Part shown: piece after piece, positions 26,098 to 34,600 of the stretch
How positions within the stretch are numbered: position 1 is the stretch's first letter
Layout of the letters: every line of letters starts with the position of its first letter
Assembly (NCBI GenBank): GCA_947453445.1
Contig: CANGGP010000019.1
Location: forward strand, 1-50,503
DNA length: 50,503 nucleotides
Direction: 5' to 3'
Source of the DNA: Sphingobacteriaceae bacterium
Lineage (GTDB): Bacteria > Bacteroidota > Bacteroidia > B-17B0 > Aurantibacillaceae
Program-made: the position numbers and the translations under genes
Notes under the pieces: generated by a model
What the model was told of the DNA's origin: nothing
Databases searched by the model: none
What the model saw: only the letters and a program-made list of their open reading frames with translations

Positions 26098-26209
26098 TCA
26101 GGGCTGTAACATACACTTTTTATGGCAGGTTAAGCAGGTTTCAAAATGCTCATCCAAAGCGGTTTTATCGTTAAATGCCCTAAAGAAATTTTCTTTTTAA
26201 AAGTTTCAT
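26098..26209 (-). pseudogene. Possible frameshifted small ORF with a CxxCH motif
   Basis: On the minus strand an ATG at 26209 opens MKLLK and is cut by a stop four codons later. Removing one A from the A-run just downstream joins it to a frame that reads to the TGA at 26100-26098, giving a 36-residue peptide with FFRAFNDKTALD, EHFETCLTCHKKC and a LQP end. The CxxCHxxC pattern looks protein-like. It may be a decayed gene, a sequencing indel or chance. The 13-bp TTCAGGGCTGTAA at its end recurs at 26042-26054. Confidence 0.3.
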
Positions 26210-26328
26210 TTTATCAGCTTATCAAATGAAATTTCAAAAGCCCTTCATGTGAAAGTGGCAGGAAAATTGAAGATGAAAAATTTTATGCAATAGCATGTGA
26301 ATGGCAATGCCGTTTTTCTGCATTTATG

Positions 26329-26754
26329 TTAACTGAAAAATTTGGTTTTATCTAAAATAAAATAATTTAAAGCACCCAAAGCCCCTACTGATATGGCTGC
26401 ACCGCCTATATCTAAAATCACAACGAGTAAATTTGAATAAAAGTAAGTTGAAGCATACCAATAAAAATCAGTCATACAGGCAATCAAAACGCCAATGGCT
26501 GCCGTAAATAAAAATGCCTTTTTTATTGAAGTAATTTTAGGATTAAGTAAATAAAACATGATTAAAATAGAATAAGATAAACAGGATAAGTAAAGGAAAG
26601 TAAAATCAATATTTTTTTTGAATCCAATGAGTTGAACGGTGTGGGAATTGGCATAGTCACCAAGAACAAGGTCAAACACAATCCATCCAAAGCCTAAATA
26701 AAACAAACTTCCTGCAAAACAAGATATGAGAAAGGATAAAGGTTTGTTTTTCAT
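26329..26754 (-). CDS. Four-helix membrane protein of unknown function
   Basis: 141-aa protein with four clear hydrophobic segments (about residues 8-30, 48-68, 78-98 and 106-131) and little else. A short soluble loop ANSHTVQLIGFKKNIDF separates helices 1 and 2. No motif suggests a transported substrate or an enzyme, and I do not recognise the family. It is the first gene downstream of tRNA-Asn on the same strand, but a strong terminator lies between them, so it must have its own promoter. Confidence 0.6.
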   Translation of the reverse strand: MKNKPLSFLISCFAGSLFYLGFGWIVFDLVLGDYANSHTVQLIGFKKNIDFTFLYLSCLSYSILIMFYLLNPKITSIKKAFLFTAAIGVLIACMTDFYWYASTYFYSNLLVVILDIGGAAISVGALGALNYFILDKTKFFS

Positions 26755-26810
26755 TTGTTTAATTAAACAGAGCTAAATATATAAAATTTGAGCGCTCTCA
26801 CAGTCACTTT

Positions 26811-26866
26811 ACTTTTGCTCCTCCTCCTATTTATATCTGGGCTGGGCTTCCCAAGTTTGAATCGGG
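26811..26866 (-). repeat. Partial duplication of the tRNA-Asn 3' end plus a T-arm-like remnant
   Basis: ACTTTTGCTCCTCCTCCT (26811-26828) repeats with one mismatch the 18 bp at 26935-26952, which spans the tRNA-Asn 3' end and flank. Between them, 26850-26866 reads on the minus strand CCCGATTCAAACTTGGG, which folds as a 5-bp T-arm with a TTCAAAC loop. This could be the remnant of a second tRNA or an old attachment-site duplication. Confidence 0.4.
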
Positions 26867-26894
26867 ATAATATCTCGACCGGTTTTTCTTACTT

Positions 26895-26928
26895 AAAAAA
26901 AAAGAGTGAGCACTTTCGTACTCACTCT
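26895..26928 (-). terminator. Rho-independent terminator of tRNA-Asn
   Basis: On the minus strand AGAGTGAGTAC and GTGCTCACTCT form an 11-bp stem (one wobble) closed by a GAAA tetraloop, followed by nine T. It starts 13 bp after the tRNA 3' end. Confidence 0.92.
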
Positions 26929-26941
26929 CTTTCTACTTTTG

Positions 26942-27015
26942 CTCCCCCTCCTGGGCTCGAACCAGGGACCCCATGATTAACAGTCATGTGCTCTAACCAG
27001 CTGAGCTAAGGAGGA
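26942..27015 (-). tRNA. tRNA-Asn (GTT)
   Basis: 74-nt cloverleaf on the minus strand. The acceptor arms TCCTCCT and AGGGGGA pair over 7 bp with one G-U, and the discriminator is G. D-arm AGCTCAGCTGGTTAGAGC, anticodon arm CATGA-CTGTTAA-TCATG with anticodon GTT, and T-arm CCTGG-TTCGAGC-CCAGG are all intact. CCA is not encoded. It has its own promoter and terminator and diverges from the PfkB kinase gene. Confidence 0.97.
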
Positions 27016-27033
27016 ATTTTCTGATTAGGGCTG

Positions 27034-27064
27034 CAAAACTACATTACATTTTCTAAATAAACAA
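27034..27064 (-). promoter_or_regulatory. Promoter of tRNA-Asn
   Basis: On the minus strand TTG (27064-27062), a 20-bp spacer and TAGTTTTG (27041-27034) match the Bacteroidota consensus. The -7 box ends 18 bp before the mature tRNA 5' end. Confidence 0.6.
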
Positions 27065-27087
27065 TATATTTACAAAAAAAATTTAAT

Positions 27088-28011
27088 ATGAGTTTACTAG
27101 TGGTTGGTTCAGTTGCGTTCGACGCCATCGAAACCCCTTTTGGCAAAACCGACAAAATTGTTGGTGGTGCCGCGTCATACATCTGTTTGGCAGCATCTTA
27201 TTTCAATAAACATTCGCATTTGGTATCGGTTGTGGGCGGCGATTTTCCTGAAAATTTTATTCAATTATTACAACAGCAAGGTGTAAATACCGAAGGTTTG
27301 CAAATTAAAAAGGACGAAAAATCATTCTTTTGGAGTGGTAAATACCATAACGACCTTAATAACCGTGATACTTTGGTAACTGAATTAAATGTTTTGGGCA
27401 CTTTTAACCCAATCGTACCTGAATCGGCCCAAAATGCAGAATTTTTAATGTTGGGGAATTTGGCCCCGGCGGTGCAAATTAGCGTGATTCAACAAATGAA
27501 AACGCGTCCGAAACTAATTGTGCTCGACACCATGAATTTTTGGATGGACATTGCTTTGGATGAATTAAAACAAGTGATTGGTATGATTGATGTTTTAACC
27601 ATCAACGATGCCGAAGCCCGTCAATTATCAGGCGAATACTCGTTGGTGAAGGCTGCACAAAAAATATTAAAAATGGGTTTAAAAGCCTTGGTGATTAAAA
27701 AAGGAGAGCACGGCGCATTGTTGTTTAACCACGACCAGGTATTTTTTGCCCCTGCTTTGCCGCTAGAAGAAGTTTATGATCCAACCGGTGCAGGCGATAC
27801 CTTTGCCGGAGGATTTATTGGCTATTTGGCTAAAACCGAAGACATCAGTTTCGACAACATGAAACGCGCTATTATTTTTGGCAGTGCCATGGCCAGTTTC
27901 ACCGTCGAAAAATTCGGCACCGAAAGATTAATTGGTCTTTCGCAAGAAGATGTTGATGAGCGCGTGAAAGAATTTATCAATTTGGTTCAGTTTGATATTG
28001 ATCTATATTGA
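27088..28011 (+). CDS. PfkB-family sugar or nucleoside kinase
   Basis: 307-aa ribokinase-fold kinase. The PfkB signature 2, DPTGAGDTFAGG, is at residues 231-242 with the catalytic base Asp237 and the anion hole GAGD. The N-terminus MSLLVVGSVAFDAIETP and the Gly-Gly pair in VGGAASY (about residues 26-32) are also family-typical. It phosphorylates a sugar, nucleoside or related alcohol using ATP; the substrate cannot be read from the sequence. The gene is separated by 52 bp from sprE on the same strand. Confidence 0.9.
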   Translation: MSLLVVGSVAFDAIETPFGKTDKIVGGAASYICLAASYFNKHSHLVSVVGGDFPENFIQLLQQQGVNTEGLQIKKDEKSFFWSGKYHNDLNNRDTLVTELNVLGTFNPIVPESAQNAEFLMLGNLAPAVQISVIQQMKTRPKLIVLDTMNFWMDIALDELKQVIGMIDVLTINDAEARQLSGEYSLVKAAQKILKMGLKALVIKKGEHGALLFNHDQVFFAPALPLEEVYDPTGAGDTFAGGFIGYLAKTEDISFDNMKRAIIFGSAMASFTVEKFGTERLIGLSQEDVDERVKEFINLVQFDIDLY

Positions 28012-28063
28012 TTTTATTGGCATTCGAAGACACTAAAACTAAATTAAAACCGTTCTAAACAAG

Positions 28064-30706
28064 GTGCGTATTGTTCGTTATATATACTTGTTGTTCATTG
28101 TATGGATGGCAGCAGCATGCAGCACCACCAAGAACACTGTTGTTACCCGAACATTTCACAACACCACAGCGCGTTTTAACGGTTATTATTATTCATGCGA
28201 AGCCATCAAAGACGGTATTTTTAAAATCGAAAAAGCCAACAAGGAAAATTACGACAAGGTTCTGCCCATTTACATTTACCCAAGTCAAGAAAAGGCAAAA
28301 AGCACCTTTCCTGATTTTGACAAAGCCATTAAAAAATCTTCTTTATGTATACAACGCCATGCCATTAAAGACGGTAAAGGCGGCGAATTAGCCAGTGCCG
28401 GTAAATGGATTGATAACAATTGGATCAACATTGGTATTTCGCATTTTTATAAACGCGAATTTTTTAGTGCCATTGAAGCATTTGAATACGTTATACGCAC
28501 CTACAACAAATCCGACGACAAATACACCGCCATGTTGTGGCTCATTAAAGCCAACAACGAAATTGGATCGGTGAGCAGCTCTGAACCCATTATCAGTTTA
28601 TTAAAAAATGCCAAGGGCTTGCCCCTATCTGTCAAAAATGAATTCCCTATTGCGCAAGCTGACTATTATTTACGTCGTGGTCAAAACACCGAAGCTTATA
28701 GCAAACTAATGGAAACCGTTAGAAACAACGATATTTTTAATGGCATCAGCAAAAAAAGACGATCACGTTATAGCTTTATTGTGGCCCAATTGCTCGAACA
28801 AGCCAAAGATAATCGCCGTGCAGTAGAATACTACAAAAAAACCATTCAACTAAAACCCAGTTATGAAATGGTTTTTTACAGCAAAATAAAAATTGCCAGA
28901 TTAATGGATTTAAAGCCCGGTAACGCCGATAAAATCAAGAAGGATTTGATGAAGATGACAAAGGAGTTTAAAAACAGTGATTATTACGATGTGATTTTTT
29001 ATACTTTGGGTGAAATTGAAGAAAGAGAAAAAAACATCCCGCAGGCCATCAACTTTTACAAACGCTCAGTGCAAACAAGTTCGGTGAATCCAAACCAAAA
29101 AGCACTTTCTTTTTTAAAACTAGGTGAAATCAATTTTGAATTAACCAATTATGTGCCCGCTGAAGCTTATTACGATAGTGCTGTTGTAACGCTTCCTAAA
29201 GACCATCCTGATTTTAAAAATATTCAAGCGCGAAAAAAAACACTTGAAACATTGGTGAAAAATTTAAAAACAATTAGCACCGAAGACAGTTTACAGCGCA
29301 TTGCAAAGATGAGCGAAGCCGATCGCACAGTTTTTATTGAACGCTTAATGGATCGCTTAAAACAAGAAGATGAAAAAAAACAAAGGGAATTGGAGGCGGC
29401 CAAAAATGCTGTGAGCAATGGTATATCAACACCAAATCCCGGTAACAACATACCCGGTTTCAGCGATGGCAACACAAGCTTTCCATTTTATAACCCTAAT
29501 ACTTTGGCCCTTGGTGTAGCTGAATTTACCAAAAAATGGGGCAATCGAAAATTAGAAGACAATTGGCGCAGATCAGTGAAGGCATTAAGCATTGATGAAA
29601 CAACAGGTGGGGCGAAAGAACCCGGAACGGTGAGTCAAAAGAAAACTACCGGTTTATCGCTTAACAAAGACATGTTCTTGAAAAATTTACCACTCAACGA
29701 TACAATGCTGGCCGCTTCGACTAAAAAAATCATCAAATCGTATTACACCATTGGCAGCATTTACAAGGAAGAGTTGAACAATAACAAAAAAACAATTAGC
29801 ACATTCGAAGAACTAAATACACGCTTCCCGGATAATAAATACGCACTCAACACTTATTATTCGATGTACAGAATTTATCTTGACGAAAAAAATCAGGTAA
29901 AAGCAGAATATTATAAAAATAAAATACTGAACGAATTCCCAGACAGTGAGTTTGCGCTACTGATCAAAGATCCGGGCTACGCCCAAGAGCGCAGCGGTCA
30001 AATAAGCGAAATTGAAAAGTTTTATGGCGAAACTTTCGATTTATACCGCGCTGAAAATTACAACGATGCTTATAATAAATCAAAAGAAGGTATAGTTGCT
30101 TATGGCAAAAGTAAATACGTTGCGCAATTTGAATTTATCAAAGCCATGAGTGCAGCAAAATTAAAAGGAAGCGACAGTTTAGAATATGCCTTGAAATTAT
30201 TGGTGGCCAAATATCCAAATTCGGAAGTGACCCCTTTGAGTAACGACATTTTATTATCGATTAAAAAACTTAAAAATCCTGAATTGTTTATCGATAAAAC
30301 AAAACAAAGCAACACCGACACCTTTAATTTGGATTTTGATGCGCCTCATTTTGTGCTCGCCGTTACGCCCGACAATTCTAATGTTACGCAAGGTTTAATT
30401 GCCAATTTGGGAAATTTCAACACTGTTTATTACAGCGATAAAAAATTCGACATTACCAGCAATATTTTTGGTACAGGCAAACAAATTGTGGTGATTAAAA
30501 GTTTCGACAATGCCAAAGGCGCCATGAACTATTTTGAGAATTTAAAAAACGATAACGAGGTGTTTAAAGGCGACATCAAAAAAGAGGAGATAACCTTGGT
30601 GCCAATATTAGCAAGCAATTTGCCCTTTTTGTATAAAAAGAAAAACATTGAAGGCTACAAATTATTTTACGAAGACAATTACAAGAAACTGAATACCAAA
30701 AACTAA
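28064..30706 (+). CDS. sprE: Type IX secretion/gliding lipoprotein SprE (PorW)
   Basis: 880-aa TPR-rich outer-membrane-associated lipoprotein. It starts with GTG at 28064 (MRIVRYIYLLFIVWM); the lipobox AAAC places lipidated Cys at residue 19. FHNTTARFNGYYYSCEAI just after is the SprE/PorW hallmark. Many TPR helices follow (for example FFSAIEAFEYVIRTYNKSD and DNRRAVEYYKKTIQLKP), and the second half, after a Pro/Asn-rich linker near residues 455-475, has further repeats. In Flavobacterium SprE is needed for gliding and T9SS secretion; in Porphyromonas PorW interacts with the PorN ring. Followed by the bactofilin gene with its own promoter. Confidence 0.92.
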   Translation: MRIVRYIYLLFIVWMAAACSTTKNTVVTRTFHNTTARFNGYYYSCEAIKDGIFKIEKANKENYDKVLPIYIYPSQEKAKSTFPDFDKAIKKSSLCIQRHAIKDGKGGELASAGKWIDNNWINIGISHFYKREFFSAIEAFEYVIRTYNKSDDKYTAMLWLIKANNEIGSVSSSEPIISLLKNAKGLPLSVKNEFPIAQADYYLRRGQNTEAYSKLMETVRNNDIFNGISKKRRSRYSFIVAQLLEQAKDNRRAVEYYKKTIQLKPSYEMVFYSKIKIARLMDLKPGNADKIKKDLMKMTKEFKNSDYYDVIFYTLGEIEEREKNIPQAINFYKRSVQTSSVNPNQKALSFLKLGEINFELTNYVPAEAYYDSAVVTLPKDHPDFKNIQARKKTLETLVKNLKTISTEDSLQRIAKMSEADRTVFIERLMDRLKQEDEKKQRELEAAKNAVSNGISTPNPGNNIPGFSDGNTSFPFYNPNTLALGVAEFTKKWGNRKLEDNWRRSVKALSIDETTGGAKEPGTVSQKKTTGLSLNKDMFLKNLPLNDTMLAASTKKIIKSYYTIGSIYKEELNNNKKTISTFEELNTRFPDNKYALNTYYSMYRIYLDEKNQVKAEYYKNKILNEFPDSEFALLIKDPGYAQERSGQISEIEKFYGETFDLYRAENYNDAYNKSKEGIVAYGKSKYVAQFEFIKAMSAAKLKGSDSLEYALKLLVAKYPNSEVTPLSNDILLSIKKLKNPELFIDKTKQSNTDTFNLDFDAPHFVLAVTPDNSNVTQGLIANLGNFNTVYYSDKKFDITSNIFGTGKQIVVIKSFDNAKGAMNYFENLKNDNEVFKGDIKKEEITLVPILASNLPFLYKKKNIEGYKLFYEDNYKKLNTKN

Positions 30707-30720
30707 AAAACCCTTAATTT

Positions 30721-30752
30721 TTTGCAAAACAGGGATATAAAATTTATATTTG
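30721..30752 (+). promoter_or_regulatory. Promoter of the bactofilin-atpZ operon
   Basis: TTTG (30721-30724), a 20-bp spacer and TATATTTG (30745-30752) match the Bacteroidota promoter consensus, with the -7 box 29 bp before the bactofilin ATG. Confidence 0.65.
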
Positions 30753-30781
30753 GTTTATATTAATCATTCAAATTATCGATT

Positions 30782-31198
30782 ATGGCTATGTTAGGAATGG
30801 GATCGGGGAAAAATCAAAGTAATGATGTTGGTGCCGTTAACCTTATAGGCAATGGCACCAAAATTGCCGGTGATATTCATTCAGCCGGTGATGTGCGCAT
30901 TGATGGGACTTTAACCGGAAACATTGTTACCAATGGTAAATTCGTTTTGGGTCCTAATGGCCTTGTAGAAGGCAATATCAGCTGTGCAAACGCCGATTTA
31001 AGCGGGGAAGTAAAAGGCATTGTAACTGTTAACGAAACCTTGTCCTTAAAACAAACCGCCAAAATTAATGGCGATATCATCACCGGAAAATTATCTATAG
31101 AGCCCGGTGCTATATTTAACGGTACTTGTAACATGGGCGCCAAAGTAAAAAACATGGTGCAAAAGCCTGAGCTTGTCAATGCCACAAAAACAGCCTAA
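30782..31198 (+). CDS. Bactofilin
   Basis: 138-aa cytoskeletal protein of the bactofilin family, which polymerises into beta-helical filaments near the membrane and shapes or organises the envelope. The core, residues about 18-120, shows the repeating short-strand pattern: NLIGNGTKIAGDIHSAGDVR, then IDGTLTGNIVTNGKFVLG and GLVEGNISCANADLSGEV. Short unstructured ends flank it, as usual. Its 3' end overlaps the atpZ-like gene, and this bactofilin-atpZ pairing is a common Bacteroidota arrangement. Confidence 0.9.
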   Translation: MAMLGMGSGKNQSNDVGAVNLIGNGTKIAGDIHSAGDVRIDGTLTGNIVTNGKFVLGPNGLVEGNISCANADLSGEVKGIVTVNETLSLKQTAKINGDIITGKLSIEPGAIFNGTCNMGAKVKNMVQKPELVNATKTA

Positions 31199-31388
31199 TC
31201 TGTTTTTAAAGTATAGCAATTTAGCCATACAAATGGGTGTCATTATTGGATTATTTGCTTGGGGTGGACAAAAACTTGACGAAAAATACCACCTCAGTAA
31301 TCCAATATGGACCATTGTTTTGAGTTTATTCGGTATCGCCGCCTCACTCTATTTGGTGCTTAAAGATTTTATCAAGCATGATAAATAA
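31179..31388 (+). CDS. atpZ: AtpZ/AtpI-family protein
   Basis: 69-aa protein with two membrane helices from the ATG at 31179 (MPQKQPNLFLKYSNLAIQMG); a TTG at 31173 would add two residues. Residues around YSNLAIQMGVIIGLFAWGG and the end VLKDFIKH are typical of AtpZ/AtpI, small membrane proteins that assist F1Fo ATP synthase, such as c-ring assembly and ion supply. It overlaps the bactofilin gene by 20 bp and the next gene by 11 bp. The ATP synthase genes themselves do not follow. Confidence 0.82.
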   Translation: MPQKQPNLFLKYSNLAIQMGVIIGLFAWGGQKLDEKYHLSNPIWTIVLSLFGIAASLYLVLKDFIKHDK

Positions 31389-31761
31389 AGTTTTACTTAA
31401 AAATTTTGTTTCCGTAATTATTCCCGCTGTATTGGGCTTTGTTTTTACTTACCTTTTTTCCTTTTATCAACAGGTACAAATAAAACATCTAGCTTGGGCC
31501 ATTGCCGCTTTGGCAACATACTGTTTAATCATGAATTTTATTTACGCCGCAATGGCCGGTAAATCTAATTTCACAGGCGCCATGTTGGTTGGCAGCGTGC
31601 TTAAATTACTGTTTAGTTTTGTGGCCATTTTTGTGTATTCCATTTTATTTCCTGCATTTTTTTCAAGCTTTGCCCTTCAATACATAATGATATATCTTAT
31701 ATTTACCTTGTTCGAAATTCGATATTTATTGTATTTAATCAAGCATCAAAATAAAAAATGA
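31378..31761 (+). CDS. Membrane protein of the ATP-synthase-linked type (position between atpZ and atpB in relatives)
   Basis: 127-aa protein with four hydrophobic segments (about residues 8-28, 36-58, 67-93, 97-120) and a Lys-rich end. In many Bacteroidota a similar short membrane protein lies between atpZ and atpB; here it overlaps atpZ by 11 bp and the following peptidase gene by 4 bp. No functional motif can be named. Its place suggests a role in Fo assembly, but that is inference from gene order. Confidence 0.6.
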   Translation: MINKVLLKNFVSVIIPAVLGFVFTYLFSFYQQVQIKHLAWAIAALATYCLIMNFIYAAMAGKSNFTGAMLVGSVLKLLFSFVAIFVYSILFPAFFSSFALQYIMIYLIFTLFEIRYLLYLIKHQNKK

Positions 31762-32933
31762 AAATAAAAAACATACTTCTCCTTGCATTCACCATTTTTA
31801 CAGGATTGCAAAGCGCGCATGCCCAAGAAAAAACAAACAAAAAGGACAGCGAATATAAATTTAGTATGCTCAAAAATTTGGATGCCACAAGCATTCAAAA
31901 TCAAAATCAAACCAGCACCTGCTGGTCGTTTTCATCACTTTCTTTTTTTGAAAGTGAGTTAATTCGCCTGGGCAAAGGCAAAGATTTTAATTTAAGCGAG
32001 ATGTTTGTGGTGCGCAAAATATATTCACGCAAAGCCGACAATTTTGTGCGTATGCATGGCAAAACCAATTTTGGTGAAGGCGGCGGATTTCCGGATGCCA
32101 TCTTGGTTTTGAAAAACGATGGCATGATGCCTGAAGACTTGTATAGCGGAAAAAAGGATTTAAAAGCGCCGCACAATCATAAATTATTGGAAACAACATT
32201 AAAAAACATTTTGATTCCGGCCTCATTGGATGAAACGCAAAAAATTGATTTTGGATTTTTACACAATACCATCAACGCAGCCTGCGACGATTTTTTGGGT
32301 AAGGTGCCCGAAAAATTTGAGTATAATGGCAAATCTTATACCCCAAAAACATACGCCGAAGCCATGGGCTTAAATGCCGACGATTATGTGTTTTTAACGT
32401 CTTTCAGCCATCACCCTTTTTACAGTTCTTTTGTTTTAGAAATACCTGACAATTGGAATTGGCAACAAGTGTACAATTTACCATTGAATGAATTGAGTGA
32501 AGTGATGAATTCGGCCATTAACAGCGGCTATACCATTGCATGGGGCGCCGATGTGAGCGAGGCTGGCTTTATGCGAAAAGACGGCTTGGCCATTGTTCCT
32601 GAAACCCCGATAGCACTGATGACAGATGAAGAGAAAAAGAACTTATCAATAAAACCTGTAACGCAATTAAACATCACCCAAGAAATTCGCCAAAAAGCTT
32701 TTGACAATTACGAAACGCAAGATGATCATGGCATGCATATCATAGGCCAGTATAAAGATCAAAACGGCACCTTGTATTATTACGTGAAAAACTCATGGGG
32801 TAAAGAATCAAACCAATGCGATGGTTACTTCTTTGCAAGCGAAAGTTATGTGCTTTACAAAACCACATCCATTATGCTGCATAAAAAAGCCATTCCTGCC
32901 GCTATTGCCAAAAAATTAGGCATTATACAATAA
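31758..32933 (+). CDS. Exported C1-family cysteine peptidase, bleomycin-hydrolase-like
   Basis: 391-aa papain-fold peptidase with signal peptide MKIKNILLLAFTIFTGLQSAHAQ, so it acts outside the cytoplasm, unlike classical bleomycin hydrolase/PepC. The catalytic residues are visible: Q49 (oxyanion) and C55 in QNQTSTCWSFS, H324 in DDHGMHIIG, and N345 in VKNSWGK. Family members work as aminopeptidases. It overlaps the upstream membrane-protein gene by 4 bp and so sits in the bactofilin-atpZ operon. Confidence 0.88.
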   Translation: MKIKNILLLAFTIFTGLQSAHAQEKTNKKDSEYKFSMLKNLDATSIQNQNQTSTCWSFSSLSFFESELIRLGKGKDFNLSEMFVVRKIYSRKADNFVRMHGKTNFGEGGGFPDAILVLKNDGMMPEDLYSGKKDLKAPHNHKLLETTLKNILIPASLDETQKIDFGFLHNTINAACDDFLGKVPEKFEYNGKSYTPKTYAEAMGLNADDYVFLTSFSHHPFYSSFVLEIPDNWNWQQVYNLPLNELSEVMNSAINSGYTIAWGADVSEAGFMRKDGLAIVPETPIALMTDEEKKNLSIKPVTQLNITQEIRQKAFDNYETQDDHGMHIIGQYKDQNGTLYYYVKNSWGKESNQCDGYFFASESYVLYKTTSIMLHKKAIPAAIAKKLGIIQ

Positions 32934-33192
32934 TTTTTAGCGCTTAGTGCCCCTGCCCTTGGCTTAATATTTTCTGCCTTTATTTTTTTGAATCCCTGCT
33001 AAACTAGAGTAGCATTGTGGTTTGCGGCATCTTGTATGGATTACGGCTGTTTTTTCAATTATTTTTTTTTAAAAACACCCAACGTCCTTTGCATGGTATT
33101 CGTATTTATTAGAAATGATGTCACTAATCAATGCCCTATCGGACCGACTTTTAGATAAAATTCATAAAATATTAAATAAAAATATTTTGCTT

Positions 33193-33786
33193 ATGAAGAC
33201 CAAACAGTTAACCATCCCCATGTTTCCTTTAAACATGGTATTAATGCCGGATGAAACCACCAAATTATATGTGTTTGAAGACCGTTACCGCCAGCTAATC
33301 GATGATTGCTTAGATAACGATGCATCATTTGGCATTCCATATATTGAAAAAGGTCAAGTTCAAAAATATGGTTGTGAAGTAAAAATCAATCGAATTTTAA
33401 AAACCTACGAAAATGGCGCCATGGATGTTTTGGTAGAAGCAAAATCGATCTTTAAACTCATCATTTATACCGAGGTATTAAAACCAAAACTTTACGGTGC
33501 AGGAATAATTGAATACCAAAACAACAATCAAAAAATTGTGTTAAGTAATTTGCAGGATTCGATTGTACATTATTTTAGCACCGTACAAAGCAAAATTGTG
33601 GATTACGAAACTGTATCACAACTCAGCGTATTCGGTGTTGCTTCGGCCCTGCAATTAACACAGGGTGAAAAATACAAACTCATTGCCTCCTCTAATCCGC
33701 AAATGCATTTATTGAATCTCTTGAATTTTATCATTCATTTAATACAAACCGAACAAGAATTACAAGATCGGTTTATTGACAATTAA
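33193..33786 (+). CDS. Stand-alone LON substrate-binding-domain protein
   Basis: 197-aa protein from the ATG at 33193 (MKTKQLTIPMFPLNMVLMPD). The frame is open upstream to 33115, but those 26 residues are not conserved-looking. It is the N-terminal LON domain (PUA-like) without the ATPase or protease parts: FPLNMVLMPDETTKLYVFE followed by RYRQLIDDCLDN. Such proteins are widespread in Bacteroidota; function unknown. A full Lon protease gene lies about 5 kb downstream. The 259-bp gap to the upstream peptidase gene shows nothing recognisable. Confidence 0.85.
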   Translation: MKTKQLTIPMFPLNMVLMPDETTKLYVFEDRYRQLIDDCLDNDASFGIPYIEKGQVQKYGCEVKINRILKTYENGAMDVLVEAKSIFKLIIYTEVLKPKLYGAGIIEYQNNNQKIVLSNLQDSIVHYFSTVQSKIVDYETVSQLSVFGVASALQLTQGEKYKLIASSNPQMHLLNLLNFIIHLIQTEQELQDRFIDN

Positions 33787-33853
33787 ATTTTGAGTTGTAT
33801 CGCCAAATGCTCAATTGCGCCTAGCCGGAAAGCTTATTCGAATTGTTTCTGAA

Positions 33854-34600
33854 TTAATTTAATTTGATGAGCTTACCTGTACCGAAATCTTCAAAGGTAT
33901 TATTGTAAATAAGCGGTTGACCGGTGTAATAAATATTGCCTTTATTGTGGATGTGGTAATCGAGTTGTTTTAAATAAGTGCCATTGATGTAAACATCTCC
34001 CAAACTCAAGGTTGCCACATAAGCATATTCGTGTACCGACATGTTTTGTGCATATATATAATTGAGTCCGTTGGTATATATTAACAACTGTTTGCAATCA
34101 CCGTTCAATCGAACATCACCATTGCCGTGCGAACTCACATAAATAATCGAATACGCACCGGATAAAACAATATCACCTGAATTTTCATTACGAAGCGAAA
34201 TGGTATCTTGCTTAAACAAAGGCGAAATGTTCATCTCCGACACACTGTTGTTTTTTGCAAGTTTTAAACTGGGCAAAGTTATCATCACTTGAATTTTCCT
34301 TTTATATCCCCGCACAAAAGCACATTCGTTTTTATTGGAAATAACAAGGATTGAATCCTTTAATGTAGTTTCAACTTTTTTTAATAAATTTTTCGGACCA
34401 ATCACTTCTACTTTAAATTCATTGCCTTGAAAAATATAAGTGATTACATTGTTATTTACTTCTACTGTATTAAAACCTTTTAATGGCCTCAATTCACTGG
34501 CTTCTTTTCCGTTTGATTTAAAACAATCCGGTGCCGAATCTTTGTTACATGAACAAAAAACAAGAGCCAAAAACAATATTCTTAAATGCAATCTCATCAT
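33854..34600 (-). CDS. GIN-domain (DUF2807) lipoprotein
   Basis: 248-aa exported protein. The N-terminus MMRLHLRILFLALVFCSCNK has a lipoprotein-type signal with Cys18. The body is the putative auto-transporter-adhesin head GIN domain (DUF2807), a right-handed beta-helix: LRPLKGFNTVEVNNNVITYI at its start, then repeats like LRNENSGDIVLSGAYSIIYV (trimmed) and ATLSLGDVYINGTYLKQL. The family is abundant in Bacteroidota and its role is not known. It overlaps the PagL-like gene by 4 bp (ATGA-type), so the two are translated together. Confidence 0.85.
   Translation of the reverse strand: MMRLHLRILFLALVFCSCNKDSAPDCFKSNGKEASELRPLKGFNTVEVNNNVITYIFQGNEFKVEVIGPKNLLKKVETTLKDSILVISNKNECAFVRGYKRKIQVMITLPSLKLAKNNSVSEMNISPLFKQDTISLRNENSGDIVLSGAYSIIYVSSHGNGDVRLNGDCKQLLIYTNGLNYIYAQNMSVHEYAYVATLSLGDVYINGTYLKQLDYHIHNKGNIYYTGQPLIYNNTFEDFGTGKLIKLN

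Noticed and set aside
26788-26976. Open frame running into the tRNA-Asn gene
   Set aside because: Its end, FAPPPGLEPGTP, is the usual spurious translation of a tRNA; it also crosses the terminator hairpin.
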